Assembly: GCA_013397075.1 (NCBI GenBank)
Contig: VWZS01003944.1
Span: forward strand, 636,184-700,183
Direction: 5' to 3'
From: Rhabdornis inornatus
Lineage: Eukaryota; Chordata; Aves; Passeriformes; Rhabdornithidae
DNA: 64,000 bases
The notes beneath the pieces were generated by a model, which ran no database searches, was not told the DNA's origin, and saw only the letters and a list, made by a program, of their open reading frames with translations. Of this stretch, positions 49,827-61,586 are shown one piece after another. How positions within the stretch are numbered: position 1 is the first letter of the stretch; each line of letters opens with the position of its first letter. The position numbers and the translations under genes were made by a program.

Positions 49827-50075
49827 TGATTCACAGATACACAGAATCTCCTGAGTTGGGAGGGACCCACAAGGATTACTGAGTGCAAGTCCTGGCCCTG
49901 GAGAGCACAGCCCAACAATCCCACCTGTGTGCCTGCCTGAGAGTGTTTTCCAAATGCTTCCTGAACTTTGTCGAGCTTGGAGCTGTGGCTCCTTCCCTGG
50001 GGAATCTGTTCCAGTGCTCAGCCACCCTCTGGGGAAGAACCTTTTCCTGATATCCAACCAAGCTGGACCATATGG
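49827..50075 (-). mobile_element. CR1: CR1 LINE fragment, 3' end
   Basis: Read on the minus strand, the element begins near CCAGCTTGGTTGGATATCAG and continues with GGAAAAGGTTCTTCCCCAGA, a GTGGCTGAGCACTGGAACAG segment, CCCCAGGGAAGGAGCCACAG and a TGTGTATCTGTGAATC-like end. This is the end of the CR1 coding region followed by its 3'-UTR. Two overlapping open frames on the same strand (49791-50081 and 49876-50061) are remnants of this region and not host genes. The 5' boundary near 50075 is approximate. Confidence 0.88.
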
Positions 50076-53000
50076 TGACACTTCATCTAGAATGTGCCAC
50101 TAAAATGAGATTCTTGTGCTGTATTTTCAGCATGTGCCAGGATCTTTGTACAGGTTGGAGATCACTAGGGATGAGAAAGCATTACAAAATAGTGCTTCTG
50201 AGAGTTAGAAGATGTCACATCTCTGAACACTATTTTATATTTTAATAATAATAGCAATTATAAGGATATTTTAATTTTGCTTAAAGAATTAATAGTGCAG
50301 TGACATTGCAGCTTTTTTGACTCACACAGCTTTGGAAATTTATAAGATTGAACAGGAATATCATGTGTTTATTAGAAGCAGTGGAAATATTTGCCTTTGG
50401 CATATCCATTATGTAAGCAATGATTTTTCTCCTTTTTTTTCTTTCTTTTCCTTTTATTTTCCAACAGCCTGAATTTATCAGAGAGATATGTGTTGATACA
50501 AGTTTCATAAAGAATGAGCTGTATGTGGACATTGCAGCAGCACTTCCCAAATGTTTCTGAAGTGGTTTAGGTTTGGTTAGACCCTGCTGGAGGCCTCACA
50601 ATGGTTCACAAAACCCCAGGGCTGGGAGTCTCCCTTCTTCTTCCCCACAGTGACAGTCTCACTGTTTTTAACCTATCTTTTAAGAAGTGACTCATTAAGT
50701 GTGGAAAGCACAATGAGTTGTGACTCAGTTTGCTTGGTTACTTTGGGCTGTAGTTTTTTTAACATAAGAAATAATTTGAAGTGTGGATTTTCAGTTCTTA
50801 CCTTAGCATGGATATAATAAGAATTGCATTTTGTTATTTGGGTCAGTTGATGAAATCTGCATGTTCAAATAGCTGAATTCAGAGGATGAGCAAAAATAAA
50901 ATTTCCGATTGGCTTCATGCAAAGAGGTTAACATCTCTCCTGATTGTCCCTCTGGTGGATCCACCGTCACTCCCCATATCCTGGTGCAGTATCAGCAATA
51001 ACAGTGCTGGACTTCTGAGTGCCACAAATTGGGGGCAGACACAAAGTTTTGGTGTCTTCAGCTGGCTTCTGCCATTGGCAATTGTGTTGTTTCCCTGTGC
51101 CTGGCGTGGGCCAAGGTGCTCCTTCTCCTGCAGAACAGTTGGTTCTGTTCTGCTGGGAGTTCTGCACCTTTCTCTGAGCAGGCAGGACAATTATGAAGTA
51201 ATTTGCATGACGTGTGCACTTTGCCAAATTTTGGAAATTGCTGTGTTTGGAAAGGAATGGCTGCTATTCGCAGTGCTGCTCTGATTAATCACAATTAGGG
51301 ACCAAACACAGCACGTCTAGCAAATGTCCAGTGAGTAGCAAAATTAGCACTTCCTGAAGTGATAGGAGTCATTCCATTAGTGAGAATTCCCACTGAAATG
51401 TGGAATTTCTGTGCCATTTTAGAATTCTCACACTTTTGATAATGTTCTTACAGCTGCGTGCAAGTTGCTTACAAGAGCATTGCTACTACATTTACATACT
51501 GACAGCATCCTGTTAGGAGCTAATTGCACATTATTTTAAAAATTACTTTCCTGATGTGGTTCCAGGTTAGATAAATGCTGATGTAATGCAATCACAGTTT
51601 AAAATATGCATAAACCTATCTGTGTATTTTACTGAAAGTCAGTTGTGGGGCCAAATCTCAGACCAGGCAATTGTCATTACAGAATTTCTAAGTTTTGGGG
51701 ACCTTTTTGCAACTTTCTCAGCCTGTACTTTGTCTAAGGAGTGTTAATGCAATTCTACAGGCCAGTGCAACTTTTTTCTTTGCCAGTGATCAAAGTAACT
51801 GATGGCAAGTGAATATATTTTTACAACAAGTGAATACCTTAAAGAAAGATAGTAAATTATTCTGTATTTTGGAGGGAACCACCATATTTTCAGTGACTCC
51901 AGAACTGCTCCCACATCAGAGCATAAATAGTCCCAGGGCAGGGAATCACTTTCATTCACCATCTCAATGAACATTCAGTTATTCCCTACAAAACAAATAC
52001 CAAATGTCATCTTAGCTGCTGCTTCCAGTACACAATTTCTGTCTTGCAGCCTGCCTCTCCCAGAAAAGTCTCTAAATGACTGTGCCAAAGCAGTGTTTCA
52101 GCAATAGGACTGAGTTTTTTCCTGTTTTATCTTGTATGAAGTAACTACTAATTGAGAGATAAAGTAAGTGAGAATGACCCTTCTGGCTGGTGATTGTGGC
52201 AGTTTCTTGGGAAGTGGGTCACTGGGGTTCAGTACCTGCTTCACTGAGACTTTAATTACTTACACAAAGTGGAATTGGAGGAGGAGAGGAGTGAGCAGCC
52301 CTCAGCCACTGCACTGCACCGTGTTCCAATCCCCCCGGGCTGGGAAGGGAATTAAACCAGGTTACTCCCACCTCACCAGTAAGAGAATTGTGACTCTAAC
52401 CCTGTTTTCTGCTGCTTTTCTATAAAACAGCCAAACACAGAACGTTCTGTTGTGAATTCTGTAGTGTTTCTTTCCCTGAAAAATTAAACATTATAAGATA
52501 AATTTATTTAATAACTTTCTAAGAAAGTTCAACATTTAAAAAAATTTATTTTATGAGAATTTTATTTGGTTTTCTTGTGTTAGCTAGAAGAAGCTCAGTA
52601 TACTTCAAATCTGGTCAATGAATTTAAGTACAGGTAGTTTGTACCATGTAATTTATATTCTGTGCATCACTAACATATCACATACTTAAAATGCAAATTT
52701 ATTTATAAATATGCACACATAGATGGTATATGTTTATATTATTTTAGATTTATGTAAAATATATTGATGTCTAGTTACAATAAATTCTATAAAATTACTG
52801 ACAGATTTCTGTTGAACTGTAGCCAGGTGTAGTAGCCTCTGAGGAGTTTCTCTTTTCTTCATCCTTATCTCTTTGCTGCTTAATGTTAAAAACCTTTTTT
52901 TTTTCTCTTCTCTTTAAAAACATGAACGTTATCATAATTTGTTGGAAATAATGTGTGTAAGCTATCAATGTTATATATATTGATATGTTATTGATATAAT

Positions 53001-54956
53001 ATATCAATATTTAAGTGCTTTGAAAAGTAAGATTTCAGTGCTCATAAAAGTAAGATTTCTAGATAAACACCAATAGAAATAGTTTTGACCATGTTAAAAA
53101 AAATCAATTTTCATAAGGTTACATCTTTTTACTTCTCTGTATATACAAAAACTATATTAAAAGAGAGATTAAATTTTACTCCGCGGAGTAAAATGCAAAC
53201 AGAAAATTATTTTTCATTTTTCAGTGCAAGCAATGGATTATCATTTATTTATGAGACTTTTTTTAATCTAGAATATATGGAAATCTTTTCTTGAAGCACA
53301 ATGTAATATTGAATTGGGAATGTTTTCTGACAGTTTTCTTCTTACAGTTGCATAGAATGATTCCACTGTATGAATTTTTTAAAGAGGCTCAATATACTCT
53401 GTGTTTTAAAGGGGAGAAGTAATCAGGGTAATCCTGAAGAATCTTATAAATGTGCCTCATCTGCCCCTTTGTTCTTCAAACAAACTTCTGCACAAAAGAC
53501 TGGGCTGTAGCAGCTTTTGCCATCAAGGGAAATGTCCAGGTATTTTTTCACTGTCCCAGTGTATCTGCATTCAGGAGTTTACTGATGTTGCCTAAACACA
53601 CTCATTTGTACTGCTTTTTATTCTCCTAAGGGAGCCTAACCAGTGCAGAGGGATGGATTTTAATCAGAGTTTGAATCTAGTGGTAAATGGGTCCAGTGTT
53701 TAAAGGGTTTATTACTTTTTTTCTGAGAGTGTAGGGTAGAAGTCAAATTAAAAAGCCATTTTATCCCCCAGAAGTTCTCATCCCTCAGGACAGCCTCATC
53801 TGTTTTTTGGGATTGGATAGAACTCCCCTTGTTGTCAGGGGAAATTCCCCACAGAGCTCCTGAGGGTGCTGTGCTCCTCCCGAAGTTTGTTGTAGGTGTG
53901 TAATTAGAGGGGTCCCTAACGAGTCTGACTATCACAGCAGATCTGTGAAACGGTTGGAAGTTCAGTTTGTGTCACAGACCAGAGGTCAGCTGGTTGTTTT
54001 TGTTTTCCTAAAAAAACCCCGGTGTAAAACAGGCCTGGTGGAATGAGAGCAGGTGAGTCAAAACAAAGGATGGAACACAAGGTGTAGAGTGGAATGTCTT
54101 TATTTTGAATAAAATGATCTGCAACAGAGTGCCTTATAATTCCATGGTTTTGGTATTCATAAATTACAGTGACAGAAAGATGTAATGCTAACCTATTCAT
54201 TTAGATAGGTATGAATTTTACATTAAAATGCTTACCATTTTTATACGTTAAAAGAGTCCTTAGAGAGAAATGAAGCCAATTAAGGAGAAATAAAGACCTG
54301 TGTGTCTTTCTGTATGTATACCTTCATCTAAATGCAGTCATATAAACAATAGAAAATCAAGGTATTTATGCAGCAATTTCTTTTCCCTTTCCCTTCCTCA
54401 ACAATTACCTGTATGCTAATGATTATAATTTGAGGTTTATATAGAGAAAATAGCTTCTATTTTCTGCAGAGAAATACCATGACAGACAATAGTTTTCTCT
54501 GAACTTGTTTAGAGCTTAATACCTTGGTGTCCAGATAATAAAGTATTTTGTAGTAATTTCAGGCATACATTCTGCTTTCATCTTTAGCTTTCTGTTGTAT
54601 TGTACTGAACTCAGGAAAAGGCTCTGCCAGTCTCTATTTTTGTTGGTATTTTTATGTTGTCTGTAACAGAGCAATGAGAAGTAGTATTTGGGACCAGATC
54701 CTAAATCGATGAACACATATACAGCACTTCTAACTGCAAGGAAAAGGAATAGGGGGATATTCTTTATATAAGGAATAAAAGCTTTTACCTGCTGAATTTA
54801 AACTTTTGAGGGAAGCTAATTTTCACATAGGTTCCATGTGAGCCAATTTCTTCCCTCCAACCATGGCCATATGCTTCAGAAAGGGGGACTGTAATGCAAT
54901 CTAGATGCCTGAGTTCATTTCTTGCAGAGTGTAACCCAAGCTGTAGAGCAGGAGAT
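50076..54956. other. Noncoding DNA with a palindrome and an AT-rich core
   Basis: No gene was recognised. A segment at about 50886-51290 is open in one plus-strand frame (132 codons) and in two minus-strand frames at the same time, without any known domain. The part at 52440-53400 is very AT-rich and holds a 9-bp inverted repeat (52989-53009) and the 22-bp palindrome at 53173-53194. Confidence 0.62.
53173..53194. repeat. Perfect 22-bp palindrome centred on CCGCGG
   Basis: Eleven bases on each side of the midpoint between 53183 and 53184 pair perfectly. The arms read ATTTTACTCCG and its exact reverse complement, with no spacer. The centre is a SacII-type CCGCGG with two CpG dinucleotides in an otherwise AT-rich, CpG-poor region. 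The function is unknown. Confidence 0.97.
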
Positions 54957-55274
54957 AAGGCCAGGCTGAGCCCGGCTTAGCCGCGTTCGATAAGCGCAGG
55001 AAGGAGCCGTGGTGTCTCCCCAGGTTCCCCAGCTCTGCTGAGATCCTAACCCTGGGATCAATGAGGACACCATGCCCTGGCTGTGCCACCTCGCCCTCCA
55101 GGGCAGCCCATGGCACCCTCAAATCGAGAGGAGCAGGCAGGACAGCGGGGTGGTGTCATGGTGTGGCTGCAGAATTTGGAGCTGCCTCTCCTTCCCTTCT
55201 CCTGGCACAGCGAGCGCTGCACGGAGCTGCTCTGCAGGGAACCTGGGCATGGAGGGTCTGCACTGCCTACACGG
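54957..55274. other. GC- and CpG-rich patch next to a CR1
   Basis: This roughly 320-bp stretch stands out from its AT-rich surroundings. I count about 13 CpG dinucleotides, six of them in 54961-55020 alone. It is open in three plus-strand frames and one minus-strand frame at once, which reflects composition and not coding. It directly precedes the CR1 at 55275. I could not match it to the usual CR1 consensus. It could be an unfamiliar CR1 5' portion, a transduced sequence, a retrocopy, or a small CpG island. Confidence 0.6.
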
Positions 55275-55500
55275 ATGTCAAGGGAAAATCAGGCTGGATA
55301 TTAGGAAAAAGTTTTTCATGGAAAGAGTGATAAAGCGCTGGAATGGTCTGCCCGGGGAGGTGGTGAAGTCACCATCCCTGGATGTGTTTTAAAGAAGACT
55401 GGATGTGGCACTCGGTGCCATGGTCTAGTTGAGGTTTTAGGGCATGGGTTGGACTGGATGGTCTTGAAGGTCTCTTCCAACCCAGTGATTCTGTGAATGT
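55275..55500 (+). mobile_element. CR1: CR1 LINE fragment, 3' end
   Basis: The order GGCTGGATATTAGGAAAAAG, AAGCGCTGGAATGGTCTGCC, GGGGAGGTGGTGAAGTCACC, TGGATGTGGCACTCGGTGCC, GGTCTCTTCCAACCCAGTGA and TTCTGTGAAT is the CR1 3' end in plus orientation, with good preservation. It retains several CpG sites (AAGCGC, CCCGGGG, CTCGG), so it is probably the youngest CR1 copy in the window. Confidence 0.94.
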
Positions 55501-58500
55501 TATACCCGGCTGGGTTCTGATCTCTGTCTAGAGAAGCTACCAAAAATGACCCGAGCTGGTTTTTGACAGCTCTGCTGTGACCTCATTGTGACTGGGTTGT
55601 TTTACCATTACAGGAGATAACAAAATACAGAGTTTGGATTGCAGGTTCCAAAGAACAAGTCTGCAGAAATCAGCCTCATGTAAGAAACTGAATAAATTTT
55701 AGACAGAGTCCAACAGAAAAAGTCACATTATGTTAAACACAGATAATCCTGGAAGTCCTTCTCCTGTTCAAATCCTGCGTTTTGGTCAAAACACATCCTG
55801 GTACATTTGGCATTCTGGTCATAGAAAGACAGAGCAATTTGTAAAAAGTTACATATGGTCATCTGAACTAATTGCTAAAACGACTCTACATTAATTGGAT
55901 AATTAAAGATTGCGAACATGCGGCTATTGTATTCCTTGGGCATTATGCCAACAGCTCCTGTGGCTGGAAAAAGGTCTGTTAACATGCTGGATCCTTTTTC
56001 ATGAAAATAAGTAAGCAACAAGAGTCTTCAATTTAGATTAGAAAAACTTCGTATTTTGAAATTGAGTTTTAAAATGCATTTATGATTTCCATTGTGTTTA
56101 TGTTTTAACACTTTTGAAGGGTGGCAGTTTTGATTTTTTTAGGATCCATCTCACAAATTAATAGTATTGATTTTTGTTTTAGATTTATTGTTAGTATTTT
56201 GGAAAGTGTTCTGTAATTGTTGATACTTTGTAACATGAGACCTAGCGCTCCCTGGTTTATTTTGAAGAGGATGAGTGTTGGCACTCGGTTTGAAGAACTT
56301 TGTAATAGCAGTAAATTGTCTGTGTGCTTTACCTTTACCTATCAAGGTTATTTGTCAGAAAAATTATGTTTGGTAACTGGGATTTCTTTCAGTGGGTGAC
56401 ACACAAGCTGCACAAATCCCTGTGCCAACCAGTCACTATTTTTTTGTTTTGGTTTTTTTTTTTTTTCTTTTTGTGTGTGTGTGTTTGTGAGGTTCTGGTT
56501 ATTACTCTCCTTGTTCTTAATTTGAAAGTAAAATCTGTGGTCTCAAAATGACCTTAAAGTGACTGACCCCTAAATCCAATCACTCCAGACTCCTTTGAAA
56601 ATTGACAAATATATCTAATTTACCTTTGACTATCAAAACATTTCAAAAGTATTTCATTTGCTAGGGGCAGTAATAATTCTTAAGTTAATATTAATTGTTC
56701 CAGTGTGATTTGGTCTCACTGGTTTGTTGATGTGCACACTGAGTTTTTAGTAGTATAATCTTCCTCTCATTTTATTGTGAATTATCAATTTTGTAAGAGT
56801 AAAAAATTCTGGATGAGCAATTTATTGATTGGTTTAGTCTGAGATAAAGGTTCACAAATGGTCAATACATAGTCAAAAGAGTGTTAGAGGCATGAAAAAA
56901 TAGATTGTGCCTTTTATTTTTATGTTTTGTGACTTGCATATGCTTGCTTTCTTTTTGCTTTCTTATTATTTTCTCTAAATCTTGTAACAATTATTTTAAT
57001 GACAGGAATGCATAATCACTGACGTGGAAGAAATATGGGAATACTTTTTATCCAGGCAAATAATCATAGTTACACTTTCTATTCACTGGTTTTAACCACA
57101 AAAATGTATCATGCTTCCAAATTTTCACTAAGTTCAGATAAAAATTGTAATTAGAAGGCCTTATTTTCCTTGGATAGGATTTTTTTTTCTACAAAAATTT
57201 TGTAGTGATATGCATGGTACACCTGTGTCTGTGTTCATACCCAAACCAATATAAGGGATATTCTCACATTTGTGTCAAAACTGCAGCACCACTTCCACTC
57301 CAAACAGGGTATTCCCTGTTTTATTATCACAGTTGTGTCAAAGTAACTAATGAAGATAAACCTGTCCAGACAAAAGAATAAGAGACACTCTGAATGAGCT
57401 GAAAATGCAAATTGCAACTGAAGAGTTCAAGGGAAGAATAAGAATTTCTGTAGATAGAATTCCATCCACACTTGGTTAGATGCTGCTTTCTGAGTACTGT
57501 GTGTTCAGAATGAGGAATTAAGTTGAATTATTTGTCTAAGTGGTGAGTGTAACATTAGAGAGCAGTTGACTGAGATATAGAGTGTACTTTACCCTTTGCT
57601 ATGAAAGCTATCAAGATGTTTCAAGAAAGAGAAAAATATGCAAAGTGTGTTTATGGGCGTGTGTGAAGAAGAGATGGCAGATGTAAATTACTTGGCAAAA
57701 AAAGTACTAGATTTACTGAGATACTTAAATTTTATTGAAGTAAAAAAACCCATGGGCTTGGCAAATGGTAGCAATACCTAGTTCTGTGAAAGAGCCCAAA
57801 ATGTTTCTTTGCAGGTGGCCTGAACAAAATGTGGCATTTCAAGTAAGCCAGCAAGGGCTGGTTGTGCTTTTGAGTAAAGCTGTTACCAGAGAGTGATTCA
57901 TCACCATTTTGAATAAGTCTATTGATCATTTTCAGAGTGGGAGGAATAAGGAAGAAAAGTGAGCATTCCCTGTGATAATAAAGGAAGTTGGGAGAAGTCT
58001 AGAAGGCAGAGGGAAATGGGTGCATATTCCTGGTTTTTGACTAAGTTGTCTCTTGATTTTCAGCACTGAAAAGTCTGAAATTTGTCTTGCCCTGGTGCAG
58101 CTCCATCTCTGAGCAGCCTGTCCAGCACAGAGGCTGCTTGTGCACAGCAGCACACAGGTGTGATGTCCATTTTTAAAGTCTAAATATTTCACATATATTA
58201 TTTGTTTGCCACTGCTTGAATGCAGTTCAGCAGCTGACCCAGCAAGGGGAGCTGTAGATTAGTGTGGACAGTTCTGTGACTTCATGCACCAGAAATTCTC
58301 AAATAAGAGTGTTTTCTTGAGGGTCTGTCTATTAGACTAAATTTCTAAATTTTCACAGTAATTTCAAGGGAGGGTTCCATAAAATATTTGACTGCAGGTT
58401 GTGTGAGAGAGCTGTTTATTCTCTCACAGCCCACCCCACCTCCTCCCCCAAAATTAAAATGTTTATAAAGCTGTGCTGGTTCTGTCTAATAATAAAACAG

Positions 58501-61417
58501 CATCAATATCTGTGTGTGTGATATCAGTTCATCTGGTCCTGGATAATCTGGTACAGGAGTCAATGAACTTAATGCAGTATTGGTAATCCAAAAGGGTTTG
58601 AGTTAAGTGTTTTTGACATGCAGAATCAAGAGTCAAGGGCAAAGCAGACTTTAAATATTCCTTCAGCACAGTCTGGTAGGGATGTAATTGAATACCTCAG
58701 GTAAAGCATCTTATCAGAACTAAAGCTGGTTAGTGTCTCATTGCCAAACAGGGAGGTGCTGTGTGTCTTCTGCACACAAGTGCTCTTTTGACTTTGTTGG
58801 AAGTCCTTTGAGGTCTCAGTTCACCCTGGAAATTCTGTCAGGGATGCATTTGCACGTTATAGAATAAATTCTGCTTCACCCAAGTTTCTCCATGGCATGC
58901 TCCTTGCTCTAGCATTTTAGTGGTTAATGCCAAAGCAGCTGAAAGATTATGAGAAGTACAAACAGGAATCAGGAAAGGAATAAATATTGCATGTTCGTGT
59001 TGTTAATGTGATATAAATTTTCACAGTAAAATACAGAAATGTTTCCACTCAGGCTAGATTTATAGCTCATATGTTCCTTTAAGAGGCATATGGAGAGAAT
59101 TTAGTGAAAAGACATGTATCAGGAGACTAAACTGCCAGAAATGTTCTATCCCAATCTATCTCTGGGGTTACAAAGGATTGTGCAGAGGAAGAAGCCTGAG
59201 CATAAACAATGTGTTCAAATGTCTGTGAACAGGAGAAGTTTTATGACTCTGATTTTGCCATATCTTAAAGCTGCATTATGGGTATTTCGATATTTGATAT
59301 TTTTATTGAACAGCAGCTCCTGGAGCCATGCATTTCAGGCTAATTCTCATTGCAACTAATGTGAATGGGGGGAGTATCTTGATAAGGTAGAGGGCTCAGG
59401 CACATTCTCAAATATAAGGAGTTCAAAAGACATACAGACATTTTACTTCCCATTTGTGATTTATTTTTGGGTTTATCACTAAGCATATTGAAAAATAAAG
59501 GCAATGTCATTTGGCCCTTCAATTTGCATTTTTTCCTTTGTTGATGGTGATCCTGAAGACTCCAGTGTCCATTTTGTTGAAGCAGAACTTGCTAGGGCAT
59601 TACCTATATTTTTGACCTATAAAATACTTAATTCTTTTGGGGAGATGCAAAATAATTATAAATTTGAATTAAAATTCTATTTGTGATGAACAGAGACCAT
59701 TTTGATTTGTTTTAATTCCTCATTTAGATATGAAATGTAAGAATTGTTACAGAGGGAGAGGATTTTGATATTACATTGACCTAAATCTATGTGAATTGTC
59801 AGGGATACTGTTAAAACTTACAATGCCATGCTAGACCAGGAATCAATTTATTTACATAGGAATGATACCTGTACTCCTCAACGTGTGAGTTGTGTTTAAT
59901 GGAGTTTTGTTGGGTCTATGTCAATGGAGACACTGGTTTGTGAGACAAATTTAACCACAAAAATGTGAGCAAGTAAGGTTTTTGTTGTTTATCTCTTTCA
60001 ATACTTTCCTGCTTTTTATTTGTGTGCTCTAAGTTTTTAAAATAGACATTTCTCATACCTTAAAAGAAGAAAAGTCACTTATAGCAAAAGCTGTATTTCA
60101 CAGTAGTGTAGTAGTATATGGTACTGTAGTAGTATCTGCTGTAATAAAAATAATATCCTTAAAATCTAGTATTCACAGAAAACATGGTAGATGTGTTTTA
60201 GAAATAAACATGCTCAAGTTGCCAGATTGATTCCTGAGGATGGAATAATTCTGTAGAAGCATTTATTGCAGAGCTCACCCAGACTGCATCACTTACAGGA
60301 GTCTAGCAAGATAGAAAAAATACAACTCTCAAATGAACAAATCTCAAGCCAGTAATATTCACCTTTTTCATTTTCCTTTCCATTCATAATTGATTCTAAA
60401 CTTATGTGAATCTTTCAAAATAACTGTCTTATTGATTTGAAACAAGCTATAAAATGTCATTATAAGAGTAATTCACTTTTTCTCTCTGATTACTGTAAAC
60501 AGACACTGATCAGGCAAAATGCTGTTTTTTCTTTTCATATATTGTGTGATTTGTGCTATTATGCATGAAAAACAGCATAAGGAAAATGTCACAGATAGAG
60601 AAGAGCATTTATCATGGGTGATATCTTATGTTTATACAGTGCAGGTTTAAGGATTTTATACCTATGCAAAAGGCAGGGCACTTGGTTTATGCTGTGTTAC
60701 AGAACTTCTGCCAAAGCTTTTCTTATATGTGTAAAATGTTCTAAAACATGGGAGCTCACTGCCACTCAGATAATTATGTTTCTGTCTTATATGTGCATTT
60801 CCATGTATTGTCTTATATAAGACACAATTCCTGTCCAGAAATGGCTGTCTCCAAAAGATTTGAATCAATTTTTACAGGTGGGTGGTGCACACCCACTGCT
60901 AATAAGAATATACCTGAAGAAGTGTTAGAGCAGCCTCCATTTTTCACTCCTTTGGTAATTAAGGATCCATCCATTTTCAGCACTTCAACCCTTACACACT
61001 CAGAGAGGAGTTCTTTGATAGGGCTCTGAATGATGGATGTTCACAATGAGGAGACCTAAAGAAGTTTGTGCTCTATATCACTGTAGGAATGAAACCAGTA
61101 AATTTAGAAGACAGAGTAAGAAAGCTTGTGTTTGTTGGCAAACTGTTACCCTGACTAAATCATCGCTGTGATTCGTGTGTAGGTGTATTTGAAAATTCCC
61201 AGAGGTAATATTGAAGAATTATTAAAAGGGCCGTTTTTCAATAAATTACCCAGTGTTGTTGTGCACATTCTTGGCAAACTGTGGAGATGCCTGAATTCCT
61301 TTGGCTATATCTGTGTTTGGAAAGGACTCAGAAAAATGTGGTATGCTGCCTGCAGTAAGCCAAATGAGAAATGGTTTTTCTGGGAGGTAGCAACAGTTGT
61401 CTTTGCTGTGAATTTCC
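55501..61417. other. Noncoding DNA, no recognised repeat
   Basis: No gene is supportable. A 14-base T run followed by a short TG run lies at about 56453-56490. Open frames are under 95 codons and lack recognisable features. A perfect 16-bp palindrome lies at 60809-60824. Confidence 0.62.
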
Positions 61418-61586
61418 TTTTTTTTGTTTGTTTGGTTTGGTTTTTATTTTTTTTTGTTTGTTTGTTTTTGTTTTTGTTTTTTGTTTTTTGGGGGTTTTTT
61501 GTTTGTTTTTTGGGTTTTTTTGTTTGTTTGTTTTTTTTGTTTTGTTTTGTTTTGTTTTTTGTTTGTTTTTTTTGTTTGTTTTTTGT
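61418..61586. repeat. 169-bp T/G-only low-complexity tract
   Basis: Every base from 61418 to 61586 is T or G, except one A at 61446. Irregular GTTT, GTTTT and GTTTTTT units occur, with two G runs (five G near 61500 and three G near 61512). Open frames on both strands pass through it (164 codons plus, 98 codons minus) and encode only F/V/C/L-rich or K/N/T/Q-rich low-complexity sequence, so they are not genes. Confidence 0.97.

Noticed and set aside
50886..51284. 132-codon plus-strand open frame
   Set aside because: Two minus-strand frames are open over the same bases, no family is recognisable, and no splice or promoter context supports it.
55061..55392. Three overlapping plus-strand open frames of 73-106 codons
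   Set aside because: All three are open together because of GC-rich composition, and they run into CR1 sequence.
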